Source: NCEH01 sp043195125
Lineage (GTDB): Bacteria > Pseudomonadota > Alphaproteobacteria > Rhizobiales > Xanthobacteraceae
Length of the DNA stretch: 64,000 bases
Direction: 5' to 3' (one strand)
Assembly: GCF_043195125.1 (NCBI RefSeq)
Contig: NZ_JBAFWR010000008.1
Positions 33,480 through 42,421 of this stretch are shown here, piece after piece. Numbering within the stretch: the stretch's first letter is position 1; each line of letters starts with the position of its first letter. Made by a program: the position numbers and the translations under genes. The notes beneath the pieces were generated by a model. The model searched no databases. It was not told the origin of the DNA and was given only the letters and a program-made list of their open reading frames with translations.

Positions 33480-33998
33480 TCAGAGCCCGAAGGCCGCTTC
33501 GAGCGGACCCTTGGGCATCAGGACGGTGAACTGGATGTCGAAGACGTAAAACATGAAGGCCGTGAAGATCGCCGCCGTCAGCACCGCCTTCCAGGCCGGG
33601 GCCTTGCCGAGCCAGATCATGAAGCCCGCCACCAAGGCGAAGCTCGCCACATAGATGCCGAGCACCTGGATCAGCGCGACGAAGATCAGCGTGGGCACGA
33701 ACACCTGCATCACCCGCCGCGCCTGTCCGCGCGTGACGAAGCCGTCCCGCCCGTTCGCGTCGGTCAGGCTGCGCGCCACGCCGACCAGGGACGCCACCGC
33801 CATGATCATGCACAGGTAGAAGGGAAAATAGCCCGCCTCCGGCCCATCGGGGGCCCATGCGATGCCGACCTTCCAATTGTCGTAGGCCAAGGCGAGGGCG
33901 ATCAGGAACAGAAGCACCGAAACCGAGAGATCGACGGCGCGGCGGGAGATCACGGCCCGGTCGTCGGGCGCGGCGGAAGGGTGAAGGTCGGCGGACAT
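33480..33998 (-). CDS. tctB: Tripartite tricarboxylate transporter small membrane subunit TctB
   Basis: A 172-residue protein with four hydrophobic segments (VDLSVSVLLFLIALALAYDN, AGYFPFYLCMIMAVASLV, VFVPTLIFVALIQVLGIYVAS, AAIFTAFMFYVFDIQ), typical for TctB. ATG 33998 gives the normal short cytoplasmic N-terminus. It is 11 bases upstream of tctA. An unusually long 268-base gap with a perfect hairpin separates it from tctC. Confidence 0.87.
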   Translation of the reverse strand: MSADLHPSAAPDDRAVISRRAVDLSVSVLLFLIALALAYDNWKVGIAWAPDGPEAGYFPFYLCMIMAVASLVGVARSLTDANGRDGFVTRGQARRVMQVFVPTLIFVALIQVLGIYVASFALVAGFMIWLGKAPAWKAVLTAAIFTAFMFYVFDIQFTVLMPKGPLEAAFGL

Positions 33999-34060
33999 GG
34001 CGGACTCCGCAAATGACAAAGGCGTTCGGCCGGGACGATCTCGTGACGGGGCGGCGGCAT

Positions 34061-34087
34061 CCCACCCTCCCGCAACGGGAGGGTGGG
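34061..34087. repeat. Perfect 12-bp hairpin between tctC and tctB
   Basis: CCCACCCTCCCG (34061-34072) and CGGGAGGGTGGG (34076-34087) pair around CAA. It resembles the CCCTC...GAGGG repeats elsewhere in the window. In minus-strand mRNA it falls between the binding-protein and membrane-subunit cistrons. The remainder of the 34,000-34,266 gap shows no gene. Confidence 0.7.
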
Positions 34088-34266
34088 CGGGGCACCCGCC
34101 GTGACGACGGCGGATGTGCTGGGAGCACTGGCGTTGCCCTGACTTCACGCCAAGCCCGCAGCGGCCCCGGCGCCTTCCCCCGCACGTGGGAAGCGCTGTG
34201 GCGATGCGGCACGCCCGCACTTCAGGCGGCCGCACTCTTCCGCCCGGGATCGCCCCGGGGCGGCGC

Positions 34267-35274
34267 TCAGTTGGAGGCGATGAAGCCGGCTTCGGTCATC
34301 AGGGCCTTGTGGCGCGCCTCGTCCTCCTGGAGGAACTTGGTCATCGCCTCGCCCTCGATATAGGCGGCCTTCAGTGCCTGGTTCTTCAAGTAATCCTTGT
34401 ATTCAGGCGTCTGCGCGATCTTGTGGAACAGATCTTGATAGAAGGCGACCTGATCGGGCGTGACCTTCCCCGGCAGGAAGATGCCGCGCAGCATCGTGTA
34501 GTCGATGTCGAGGCCAACTTCCTTGCAGGTGGGGATGTCCTTCCACGCCATGTCGGACGTGACCTTCTCGTCGTAGGGCAGGCGCGTGGTGTCGAACAGG
34601 CACAGCGCCCGCACCTGCCCGGCCCGCCATTGGGCAACGTTCTCGGACGGGTTGTTGACGTTGGCCTCGGTGTGGTTGCCCACCAGCTGGGTCGCCGCCT
34701 CGCCGCCGGACTTGTAGGGGATGTAGGCGAACTTCGCGCCGGTCGCCTTCTCGATGGCGGCGGTGAGGATCTGGTCCTCGCGCTTGGAGCCGGTGCCGCC
34801 CATGCGCAGGGTCTCGGTTCCGGCCTTCTTGGCGGCGGCGGTGAATTCCGCCGTGGTCTTGTAGGGCGCGCCCGAATTCACCCACAGCACGAATTCATCC
34901 AGCGCGATGATCGCCACCGGCGTCATGTCCTTCCAGGAGAAGGGCAGTTTCGCCGAGAACGGCAACGTATAGATCGACGACTGGGCGATGATGAACTTAT
35001 AGGGATCGCCCGCGCTCGCCTTCATGTCCATGAGGCCTTCGCCGCCGGAGGCGCCGCCTTTCAGCGAGACCACGGTCGGCACCTTGAGCAGATTGTTCTT
35101 CTGCACGGCGGCCTGGATCATGCGCGCCATCTGGTCGGTGGCGCCGCCGGCGCCGGCCGGCACGATGATCTCGATGGGCTTGGTGGGCTCCCAGGCGAGA
35201 GCGGGGGCGGCGGCGCACAGGCCGCCGGCAAAGATGGCGGCGACGGCACCGCGTTTAAGCTCGGCACTCCACAT
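34267..35274 (-). CDS. tctC: Tripartite tricarboxylate transporter substrate-binding protein TctC
   Basis: A 335-residue periplasmic protein with a signal peptide (GAVAAIFAGGLCAAAPALA, cut before WEP near residue 28). It has the TctC motifs KPIEIIVPAGAGGATDQMARMIQ and a second binding loop around FAYIPYKSGGEAATQLVGNH. The ligand would be a carboxylate. It lies 68 bases downstream of the FAD/Fe-S oxidase gene on the same strand, so the oxidase and transporter form one operon. Confidence 0.88.
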   Translation of the reverse strand: MWSAELKRGAVAAIFAGGLCAAAPALAWEPTKPIEIIVPAGAGGATDQMARMIQAAVQKNNLLKVPTVVSLKGGASGGEGLMDMKASAGDPYKFIIAQSSIYTLPFSAKLPFSWKDMTPVAIIALDEFVLWVNSGAPYKTTAEFTAAAKKAGTETLRMGGTGSKREDQILTAAIEKATGAKFAYIPYKSGGEAATQLVGNHTEANVNNPSENVAQWRAGQVRALCLFDTTRLPYDEKVTSDMAWKDIPTCKEVGLDIDYTMLRGIFLPGKVTPDQVAFYQDLFHKIAQTPEYKDYLKNQALKAAYIEGEAMTKFLQEDEARHKALMTEAGFIASN

Positions 35275-35342
35275 GGCTTCCTCCTTGATGTCCGGCGCCT
35301 TTGCGGCGCTCGTTCGGGTGAGAGAGTTTTCGGTCGGCGCAG

Positions 35343-38309
35343 CTATTGCGCCGCCTCCTGCGCCTCCCGGTTCTGCTCCACGCCCGCCGCGAGGCTGCGG
35401 GAGAGGAGGCGGGCGACATGAATCGCGGAACGTTTGGCGCCGTCCGCGATCTGATGCCGGCAGGAAGTTCCGTCGGCGACGACGATGGTGTCCTCGCCCG
35501 CCGCGCGCACGGCCGGCAGAAGCGAGAGTTCCGCCATGGCCAATGACACGTCGATGGTATCGGCCCCATAGCCGAACGCCCCCGCCATGCCGCAGCAGCT
35601 GGATTCGATGGTTTCCACCTTCAGCCCCGGCACCAGGCGCAGCGTCTTCTCGACCGCGCCCATGGCGGCGAACGCCTTCTGGTGGCAATGGCCGTGCAGC
35701 AGCGCCGTGCCCTCCAGCGCCCCGAGCGGCAGGAAGAGCCGGCCCTGGTCGTGCTCGCGGGCGAGGAACTCCTCGAACAGCAGAGCATGGGCGGCGAGAC
35801 GGTCCGCCGACGCGCTTTTCAGCAGCGCCGGCACTTCGTCGCGGAAGGTGAGCAGGCAGCTCGGCTCCAGCCCCACCACCGGCACGCCGCGCGACACGAA
35901 GGGATCGAGCGCGGCAACTACCCGCTCGGCCTCGGCTTTCGCGAGGTCCGGCCGTCCCACCGAGAGGAAGGTGCGGCCGCAGCACAGCGGGCGCCCGCCC
36001 TCCTGCGGGCGGGCGAGATGCACCCGGTATCCGCCGGCAACGAGCACCTCGAGCGCGGCGTCGAGATTCTCCTTCTCGAACGCCCGGTTGAACGTATCGG
36101 CGAACAGCACCACGTCGCGCCCGTCGGGATCGCCGAACATGCCGCCCTTGGGGGCGAACACATCGCGCCGCCAGCGCGGCAGGGTGCGGCGGGCACTGAA
36201 GCCGGTCAGTTTTTCCGACAGCTTCGCCACGCCCGGCAGGCGATCCCGCAGATTGAGCAGCGGCGCAATCTTCGCCGCGAGCGGCGCATAGCGCGGCAGC
36301 CAGCCCACGAGCCGGTCGCGCAGGGAATGGCCGTATTTCGCCGCCCGCGCCGCCAGCACCTCGATCTTCATGCGGGCCATGTCCACGCCGGTCGGGCATT
36401 CGCGCCGGCAGCCCTTGCAGGAGACGCACAGCTTCAGCGTCTCGGCCATCTCGTCGGAGGTGAAGGCATCCGGGCCCAATTGGCCGGTGACAGCGAGGCG
36501 CAGCGTATTGGCCCGGCCGCGCGTCACGTCCTTCTCGTCGCGGGTGACGCGATAGGAGGGACACATGGTGCCGCCCGCGAGCTTGCGGCAGGCGCCGTTG
36601 TTGTTGCACATCTCGACCGCGCCCTGGAACCCGCCGCCGGAGCCGGAATAGGCCGACCAGTCGAGCTGCGTTTCCATGGGCAGGCCAGCATAGCCGGGGC
36701 CGTAGCGCATCACGCTGCGGTCGTCGAACTTTGGCGCCCGCACGATCTTGCCGGGATTATAGAGCCCTTGCGGATCGAACCGGTCCTTCACCTCAGTGAA
36801 GGCGTTCACGAGGCGGGTGCCGAACATGGTCTCGTGGAATTCCGAGCGCACGATGCCGTCGCCGTGTTCGCCGGAATGGGACCCCTTGTAGGATTTCACC
36901 AGCGCGAACGCCTCCTCGGCGATGGCGCGCATGGCTTTCAGATCCTTGTCCTGGCGCAGGTTGAGCACCGGGCGCACATGCAGGCAACCTTCCGAGGCGT
37001 GGGCATACCAGGTGCCGCGCGTGCCGTGCTTCTCGAACACCTGGGTCAGCTGGCTCGTGTATGCCGCGAGGTGCTCCAGCGGCACCGCGCAATCCTCGAC
37101 GAAAGACACCGGCTTTCCCGCTTCCTTCATGGACATCATGATGTTGAGGCCGGACGTGCGCACGTCGGCGATGGCCGCCTGGAGCGCCGGGTTCAGCACG
37201 TCCACCACCCCGCCCCATTTGGCGCCGGTGCGGTCCCAGCCGAAGCCGAGATCGCCCATCACCTGGTGCAGGCGCTCCAGGCGCACGGCGTTTTCCGCCT
37301 CGCTCTCCGCAAATTCCACCAGCAGGATCGCTTCCGGCGTGCCGCGCACGAACTGGCGCAGCGTCGGGCGGAACATGGCGATGTCGGAGGCGAGCGCGAG
37401 CAGGGTAGAATCCACCAGCTCCACCGCGATGGGCTTCAGCTTCACCAGATGCTGGGCCGCGTCCATCGCCTCGTAGAAGCTGCCGAAATGGCACGCCCCG
37501 AGCGCGCGCTTGCCGAGCACGGGCCACAGCTTCAATTCGATGCGGGTGGAGAAGGCGAGCGTGCCTTCCGAGCCCACCAGCAGATGGGCAAGGTTCAGCG
37601 GCTTGCCGGGCAGCAGGGCATCGAGATTATAGCCGCCGACGCGGCGCTGGACCTTGGGAAAGCGGGCCGCGACCTCGTCCGCCTCGCGGGCGCCGAGGGC
37701 GAGGAGATCCTGGGCCAGGGGAAGGAGCGGCGAGCCGGTCTCAATCTCGTGCAGATTGGGGGAGACGGCGCCGAAATGCGCGGGCGTTCCATCCGCCAGC
37801 ACGGCATCGAGCGAGATCACATTGTCCCGCATGGTGCCGTAGCGCAGCGAGCGGCCACCGCAGGAATTATTGCCCGCCATGCCGCCGATGGTGGCGCGCG
37901 AGGCGGTGGAGACATCCACCGGAAACCACAGGCCGTGCGGCTTCAACTGGCGGTTCAATTCATCCAGCACGATGCCTGGCTCGACCACGCAGCGTCGCCC
38001 CTCCACGTCGAGGTCGAGGATACGCGTCAAATGCTTGGAGCAATCCACCACAAGGGCGTCGTTGAGGGTCTGGCCGCACTGGGAGGTGCCGCCGCCGCGC
38101 GGCAAGACGCGGGCGCCCTCGTCCCGCGCCAGGGCTATGGCGCGCTCGGCCTCATCCACCGAGCGGGGCACGACCACGCCCACGGGCATCATCTGGTAGA
38201 CCGAGGCGTCGGTGGCATAGCGCCCGCGGCTGAAGCGATCGAACAGCACGTCGCCGGTGGTCTCGGCGCGGAGCCGACGTTCCAATCCGGGCATCAGGCG
38301 TGCCGCCAT
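35343..38309 (-). CDS. FAD-linked oxidase fused to an Fe-S/CCG domain (YdiJ-like D-2-hydroxy acid dehydrogenase)
   Basis: A 988-residue single-chain oxidoreductase. An FAD_binding_4 domain (about residues 35-270, PRGGGTSQCGQTLND) is followed by an FAD-oxidase C-terminal domain. There are two ferredoxin-like cysteine sets near residues 560-640 (CNNNGACRKL...MCPSYR and CVSCKGCRRECPTG), then CCG domains with CCGRTFLSVGRP (near 777) and SSCCGMAGAFGYG (near 907). The order equals a GlcD-GlcF fusion and YdiJ. The family oxidises D-2-hydroxy acids (D-lactate, D-2-hydroxyglutarate, glycolate) into the electron-transfer chain. ATG 38309 is preferred because GGAG precedes it; ATG 38387 and TTG 38396 lie upstream. 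Confidence 0.85.
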   Translation of the reverse strand: MAARLMPGLERRLRAETTGDVLFDRFSRGRYATDASVYQMMPVGVVVPRSVDEAERAIALARDEGARVLPRGGGTSQCGQTLNDALVVDCSKHLTRILDLDVEGRRCVVEPGIVLDELNRQLKPHGLWFPVDVSTASRATIGGMAGNNSCGGRSLRYGTMRDNVISLDAVLADGTPAHFGAVSPNLHEIETGSPLLPLAQDLLALGAREADEVAARFPKVQRRVGGYNLDALLPGKPLNLAHLLVGSEGTLAFSTRIELKLWPVLGKRALGACHFGSFYEAMDAAQHLVKLKPIAVELVDSTLLALASDIAMFRPTLRQFVRGTPEAILLVEFAESEAENAVRLERLHQVMGDLGFGWDRTGAKWGGVVDVLNPALQAAIADVRTSGLNIMMSMKEAGKPVSFVEDCAVPLEHLAAYTSQLTQVFEKHGTRGTWYAHASEGCLHVRPVLNLRQDKDLKAMRAIAEEAFALVKSYKGSHSGEHGDGIVRSEFHETMFGTRLVNAFTEVKDRFDPQGLYNPGKIVRAPKFDDRSVMRYGPGYAGLPMETQLDWSAYSGSGGGFQGAVEMCNNNGACRKLAGGTMCPSYRVTRDEKDVTRGRANTLRLAVTGQLGPDAFTSDEMAETLKLCVSCKGCRRECPTGVDMARMKIEVLAARAAKYGHSLRDRLVGWLPRYAPLAAKIAPLLNLRDRLPGVAKLSEKLTGFSARRTLPRWRRDVFAPKGGMFGDPDGRDVVLFADTFNRAFEKENLDAALEVLVAGGYRVHLARPQEGGRPLCCGRTFLSVGRPDLAKAEAERVVAALDPFVSRGVPVVGLEPSCLLTFRDEVPALLKSASADRLAAHALLFEEFLAREHDQGRLFLPLGALEGTALLHGHCHQKAFAAMGAVEKTLRLVPGLKVETIESSCCGMAGAFGYGADTIDVSLAMAELSLLPAVRAAGEDTIVVADGTSCRHQIADGAKRSAIHVARLLSRSLAAGVEQNREAQEAAQ

Positions 38310-38370
38310 CCTCGCTTCTCCCACCCTGGCGCCTTCGCTTCCGGTCTGTTCGCCGGACTTGAAACTGATT

Positions 38371-38396
38371 TTGCATTCATAATTCATTTCATGCAA
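38371..38396. promoter_or_regulatory. 26-bp dyad in the divergent promoter region
   Basis: TTGCAT (38371-38376) and ATGCAA (38391-38396) flank 14 AT-rich bases, in the 230-bp region shared by the oxidase-tct operon and the aminotransferase gene. It is a plausible operator for the GntR protein encoded at 39828. The rest of the region is GC-rich and featureless. Confidence 0.4.
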
Positions 38397-38539
38397 GATG
38401 CGTTTCGCGCGCTGCCGTCGCCGCGCCGCGTCCGGCTTACGGCCGGCGCTGGCCGACGAGGGCCAATGGCCTGAAACAGCGCGCTAAATCGCGGCGGGAT
38501 TTTTCCGGTCGCCAAACGATCCAAGGGGAGCCAAACCCG

Positions 38540-39748
38540 ATGGCCAGCAATTCCGCCCGCGTAGCGGGGCGCCATTTCCTGCAGATTCCCGGCCCCACGC
38601 CGGTGCCCGACCGCATCATGCGGGCCATGGACATGCCCGTGATCGACCATCGCGGACCGGATTTCCAGAAGCTCGGGCGCCGGGTGCTGGACGGCATCAA
38701 GACCATCTTCCGCACCAGCGCCCCGGTCATCATCTATCCCGCCTCGGGCACGGGCGCATGGGAAGCGGCGCTGGTGAACACGCTCTCCGCCGGCGACAAG
38801 GTGCTGATGTTCGAGACCGGGCATTTCGCCACCCTGTGGAAGAACATGGCGCTGAAGATCGGCATCCAGCCGGAATTCATCGCCTCCGACTGGCGCATCG
38901 GCGCGGACGCCGCCGCCATCGAGGCGCGGCTGAAGGAAGACAAGGCGCACGAGATCAAGGCCGTGTGCGTGGTGCACAACGAGACCTCCACCGGCTGCAT
39001 CACCCTGGTGCCGGAGATCCGCCGCGCCATCGATGCCGCTGGCCACCCGGCGCTGCTGATGGTGGACACCATCTCCTCACTGGCCTCCATTGATTATCGC
39101 CACGACGAATGGGGCGTGGACGTCACGGTGGCGGGCTCGCAGAAGGGGCTGATGCTGCCGCCCGGTCTCTCCTTCACCGCCGTGAGCGATAAGGCGCTGG
39201 CCGCCACCAAGACCTCCAAGCTGCCCAAGCTGTTCTGGGCGTGGGAAGAGATGCTTGGCCCCAACCGCAACGGCTTCTTCCCCTATACGCCCGGCACAAC
39301 CCTGCTCTACGGCCTCGCCGAGGCCATCGACATGCTGCACGAGGAGGGGCTGGAGAATGTCTTCGCCCGCCACGACCGCCATGCCGAAGCGACCCGCCGC
39401 GCCGTGCGCGCGTGGGGGCTGGAAGTGCTGTGCCGCGAGGCGAAATATTATTCCTCCTCGCTGACCGCGGTGCTGGTGCCGGAAGGCCATGATGCCGACC
39501 GCTTCCGCCAAGTGGCTCTGGAGCATTTCGACATTTCGCTCGGCACCGGGCTCACCAAGCTGCAAGGCCGCGTGTTCCGCATCGGCCATCTCGGCGATAC
39601 CAATGACCTGACCATTCTGGGCGCGCTCGCGGGTGTGGAGATGGGCCTGGAGCTGGCCGGCATCCCGCACCGCAAGGGCGGCGTGCAGGCGGCCATGGAC
39701 TATTTCGCCGCCGCCGCGCGCCACCAGGTGCCGGTCGCCGCCGAATAG
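38540..39748 (+). CDS. Class V PLP-dependent aminotransferase, serine-glyoxylate/alanine-glyoxylate type
   Basis: A 402-residue fold-type I aminotransferase starting with the family's FLQIPGPTPVPDRIMRAM, then IDHRGPDFQKL, IYPASGTGAWEAAL and the PLP Lys202 in GSQKGLMLPPG. This subgroup transfers the amino group of serine, alanine or aspartate to glyoxylate or related 2-oxo acids. The divergent neighbour imports a carboxylate and oxidises a hydroxy acid, so a route from hydroxy acid to oxo acid to amino acid is likely. AGGGGAG lies before the ATG. Confidence 0.87.
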   Translation: MASNSARVAGRHFLQIPGPTPVPDRIMRAMDMPVIDHRGPDFQKLGRRVLDGIKTIFRTSAPVIIYPASGTGAWEAALVNTLSAGDKVLMFETGHFATLWKNMALKIGIQPEFIASDWRIGADAAAIEARLKEDKAHEIKAVCVVHNETSTGCITLVPEIRRAIDAAGHPALLMVDTISSLASIDYRHDEWGVDVTVAGSQKGLMLPPGLSFTAVSDKALAATKTSKLPKLFWAWEEMLGPNRNGFFPYTPGTTLLYGLAEAIDMLHEEGLENVFARHDRHAEATRRAVRAWGLEVLCREAKYYSSSLTAVLVPEGHDADRFRQVALEHFDISLGTGLTKLQGRVFRIGHLGDTNDLTILGALAGVEMGLELAGIPHRKGGVQAAMDYFAAAARHQVPVAAE

Positions 39749-39827
39749 CGCGCGTTCGACGCCGGCGCGGGCGGCCTCGCCCCGCGCCGGAGCGGAACCC
39801 TTCTCGCCTCAGGAGAGCGAGTGTTCC

Positions 39828-40670
39828 ATGCCTGAAACCACGCAAAAGGCGCTCATTGCGCGACGCAGCCTGCACGGCGAGCTCGTGCCGCTGCTGCGCG
39901 ACATGATCCTTGGCGATGAATTGCAGCCGGGCGACAAGATCCCCGAGCTGGCGCTCTGCGCCCGCTTCGGCGTCTCGCGCACGCCCTTGCGTGAAGCGCT
40001 GAAGGTGCTCGCGGCCGAGGGGTTGCTGGTCCTCACGCCCAATCGCGGGGCCATGGTAGCGCGCATCTCAGACGAGGAGATCGACGCCTATTTCCCCATC
40101 ATGGGCGCGCTGGAAGCGCTCGCCGGGGAGATTGCCTGCACCCGTATCACGAAGGCGCAGTTCGCCAAGCTCAAGGCCATGCATGACGCCATGGTCGCGC
40201 ATTACGAGGCGGGCGAAGTCGCGCCCTATCTCAACCTCAACAAGGCGATCCACGCCGCCTTCTTCGAGATCGCCAACAACCCGCCCCTGACGCAGCTCTA
40301 CAATAATCTGATGGTGCGCATCCATGCGGTGCGCTTCGTCGCGAAGAAATCGCCGGCCCGCTGGCGCGAGGCGGTGGACGACCATGACCGCATGATGGAA
40401 GCGCTGGCGGAGCGCGACGGGCCCCGGCTCGGCCGCATCCTGCGGGACCACCTGCGCCACAAGGCCGGCATGGTGCATGAATCACTCGCCGGCCTCGATG
40501 CCCGGGGAAATCCCCTGCCGGAGACGCCCGTCGTGCGGGCGGCGGAAAAGCGCGCGGCCAAAGCCGGCGGCAAGGCGAGCGCGCCGGGCCCAAGCGGAAC
40601 AGCGTCGGCGCGCAGCAAGGCCGCCGGCCGCGTGTCGCGCCCCAAGACCGGCGCCGAATCAGCGACCTGA
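39828..40670 (+). CDS. GntR-family (FCD domain) transcriptional regulator with basic tail
   Basis: A 280-residue regulator. The winged helix is at about residues 10-75 (ALCARFGVSRTPLREALKVLAAEGLL), and the FCD domain at about 85-225 with metal residues in NKAIHAAFFEIANN, DDHDRMMEAL and LRDHLRHKAGM. A 45-residue Ala/Lys/Arg-rich, probably disordered tail follows, which most family members lack. ATG 39828 has AGGAG upstream. The last 12 bases overlap the end of the convergent amidase gene. It probably controls the adjacent aminotransferase and oxidase-tct genes. Confidence 0.83.
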   Translation: MPETTQKALIARRSLHGELVPLLRDMILGDELQPGDKIPELALCARFGVSRTPLREALKVLAAEGLLVLTPNRGAMVARISDEEIDAYFPIMGALEALAGEIACTRITKAQFAKLKAMHDAMVAHYEAGEVAPYLNLNKAIHAAFFEIANNPPLTQLYNNLMVRIHAVRFVAKKSPARWREAVDDHDRMMEALAERDGPRLGRILRDHLRHKAGMVHESLAGLDARGNPLPETPVVRAAEKRAAKAGGKASAPGPSGTASARSKAAGRVSRPKTGAESAT

Positions 40671-41480
40671 CGTCTCCTCGCTGGGAACGGCGCGGCGCGT
40701 GGCGTAAAGCGCCGGCCGGCGCTCCTCCTGATAGGGATTTTCCGCCCGCGCGGCGTCGTAGGCGCGCGGATCGATCCGCGCCATCAGCAGCGCCTCGGCC
40801 TCGCCGGCCCGCGCCAGATCCTCGCCGTCCGGCGCCGCGATCACCGAGCAGCCCTGATAGGTCAGCCCGCGCTCGCTGCCGCAGAGATCCGCATAGGCGA
40901 TGAAGACGTGGTTCTCCAGCGCCCGCGCCGGCACGATGCTGAGCGCGATGCGCCGGCAAGAGGGGGTCGCCGCCAGCGCCGTCGGCACCACCACCAGATC
41001 CGCCCCCGCCAGGGCAAGCCCCTGCACCATCTCGGGAAATTCCACGTCGTAGCAGATCAGGAAGCCCACCTTGAGGCCGGCGATCTCGACGATCTCGGAG
41101 AAGGTGCCGGCGGGGGTGAAGGCCGCCTTCTCGTCCGGCCCGTAGAGATGGCATTTGCGATAGACGAAGGGGCTGCCCTGCGGCCGCACCAGGACCAGGC
41201 TGTTATAGATTTCGCCGCTCGTGCGTTCGGGAAAGCCGGCGACCAGGGCCAGCCCGGCGCGCGCCGCGATCTCCCCCAGACGGGCAACCAGCGGGCCGTC
41301 GCGCGGCTCAGCAAGGCGCGCGATGTCGGCGCCGATATTGTAGCCGGTGACGCCCATTTCCGGGGTGACCAGCAGATCGCAGCCGAACGCCCCCGCCGCC
41401 AGGGCGGCCTGCTCGATGCGGGCCAGATTGGCTGCCGGGTCGGCGGCGGCCGGCGTCATCTGCAATAAGGCGATCAGCAT
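40659..41480 (-). CDS. Carbon-nitrogen hydrolase (nitrilase superfamily amidase)
   Basis: A 273-residue nitrilase-superfamily enzyme with the Glu-Lys-Cys triad Glu41 (VTPEMGVTGYN), Lys109 (YRKCHLYGPDEK) and Cys143 (LICYDVEFPEM). Length and motifs fit aliphatic or stereoselective amidases and carbamoylases rather than true nitrilases. It starts 42 bases after the stop of the TetR gene on the same strand, so the regulator and amidase are probably cotranscribed, and it may belong functionally with the importer and monooxygenase divergent from them. Confidence 0.85.
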   Translation of the reverse strand: MLIALLQMTPAAADPAANLARIEQAALAAGAFGCDLLVTPEMGVTGYNIGADIARLAEPRDGPLVARLGEIAARAGLALVAGFPERTSGEIYNSLVLVRPQGSPFVYRKCHLYGPDEKAAFTPAGTFSEIVEIAGLKVGFLICYDVEFPEMVQGLALAGADLVVVPTALAATPSCRRIALSIVPARALENHVFIAYADLCGSERGLTYQGCSVIAAPDGEDLARAGEAEALLMARIDPRAYDAARAENPYQEERRPALYATRRAVPSEETSGR

Positions 41481-41522
41481 GAACGCTCCGTCGGAAGGCC
41501 GTGCGGGGAGTGGAATTAAAGG

Positions 41523-42152
41523 TCAGGCCGCGGCCGGCCCCGGCCGCACGCCCAGGAAATGAAGAATGAACTCGCGCAATTCCTCGATGTCCGTCGCTAT
41601 GCGATCATCACCGCGGCTGGCGGAGGCATGAAAGATGCCGTCGAGATGCAGGCCGATCAGCCGGGCCATCCTGGCCGTGTCCACGGGCCGGTACAGGCCG
41701 GCGGCAATGCCCCGCGCCAGCGTCTCCTGCACGAGGACGCGCTCGTCGCGATAGAAATCCGCGATCAGCTGGTCGACTTGCGCGTCGCGGGCATTGAGGG
41801 CCGCATAGTCGGCCATGATCTTCACCATGCGCGTCACCGTGGGGGCGATCTCGATCTGGATATCGAGCCAGGCACCGATATCGGAGAGCGGATCGTTGTC
41901 GCGCGCACCGCGCCGCGCCTCGTAGCCGGCCATGATCTGGTTCAGCGCGTGGGCGAGCACGCTGCGGAACAAATGGTCCTTGTTCTCGAAATAATGGTAG
42001 ATCAGCCCGACATTGATCCCGCAGGCCAGCGCGATGTCGCGCACCGTGACGATGCTGTAATGGGACGTGCCGAACAACTTCAGCGCTTCATCCAGGATGA
42101 GTTCTGACCGCTTGGCCGGATCCAGGCGCTGGCGCACCGCCTTCACGTTCAT
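41523..42152 (-). CDS. TetR-family transcriptional regulator
   Basis: A 209-residue regulator with an N-terminal HTH (about residues 14-60: SELILDEALKLFGTSHY, IALACGINVGLIYHYFENKDHLF) and a helical ligand domain. It diverges from the 42422-47815 importer-monooxygenase operon. The 269-bp shared region holds a TetR-style 20-bp dyad, so it probably represses both directions. It has little in common with RutR beyond the fold, although RutE- and RutF-like genes are downstream. Confidence 0.83.
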   Translation of the reverse strand: MNVKAVRQRLDPAKRSELILDEALKLFGTSHYSIVTVRDIALACGINVGLIYHYFENKDHLFRSVLAHALNQIMAGYEARRGARDNDPLSDIGAWLDIQIEIAPTVTRMVKIMADYAALNARDAQVDQLIADFYRDERVLVQETLARGIAAGLYRPVDTARMARLIGLHLDGIFHASASRGDDRIATDIEELREFILHFLGVRPGPAAA

Positions 42153-42318
42153 TCAAAACTCTCCCTTCGGGCGAAGCATCGCATGCCCCGCCTGCCGCGG
42201 CCACTTCGGGTTATCCCGTAGGTCATAGGGCGAAAACCCGCTTTTCGCTGCCGATATCTCAGGCAATACCCGCTCGCAATTGCACAAGATAGGGCTTTTA
42301 AGGCCTTGCGGCATAAGG

Positions 42319-42384
42319 TTTTGCATAAATGTTGTGCGGTGCAAAAATCTCTCTTGCAGGTGCGTATTAAACGCTCGCTTAATA
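42319..42384 (+). promoter_or_regulatory. Candidate TetR operator and second dyad in the 42153-42421 region
   Basis: TATTAA (42365-42370) and TTAATA (42379-42384) form a 20-bp dyad; 8 of 10 base pairs are symmetric and the inner AACG...CGCTT resembles TetR sites of the AAACG-NN-CGTTT kind. It ends 37 bases before the binding-protein ATG. A second dyad, TTTTGCA (42319-42325) with TGCAAAA (42340-42346), lies upstream. The region is AT-rich compared with its neighbours. Confidence 0.58.
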
Positions 42385-42421
42385 GCGTCGTCTTGTCGCA
42401 TTCGACCGTCGGAGTTCGCCT

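Noticed and set aside
33469..34212. A 250-residue N-terminal extension of TctA
   Set aside because: The extension overlaps TctB in another frame, has no TctA homology and begins in the repeat-bearing gap. ATG 33468 starts the conserved protein.
35275..36609. A long upstream extension of TctC into the oxidase gene
   Set aside because: The extra sequence is antisense-quality read-through of the oxidase region; the signal peptide begins at ATG 35274.
42153..42421. A guanidine (ykkC-type) riboswitch before the urea-carboxylase-type importer
   Set aside because: The region was read for the conserved ykkC motifs and none was seen; it contains short dyads typical of repressor sites instead.
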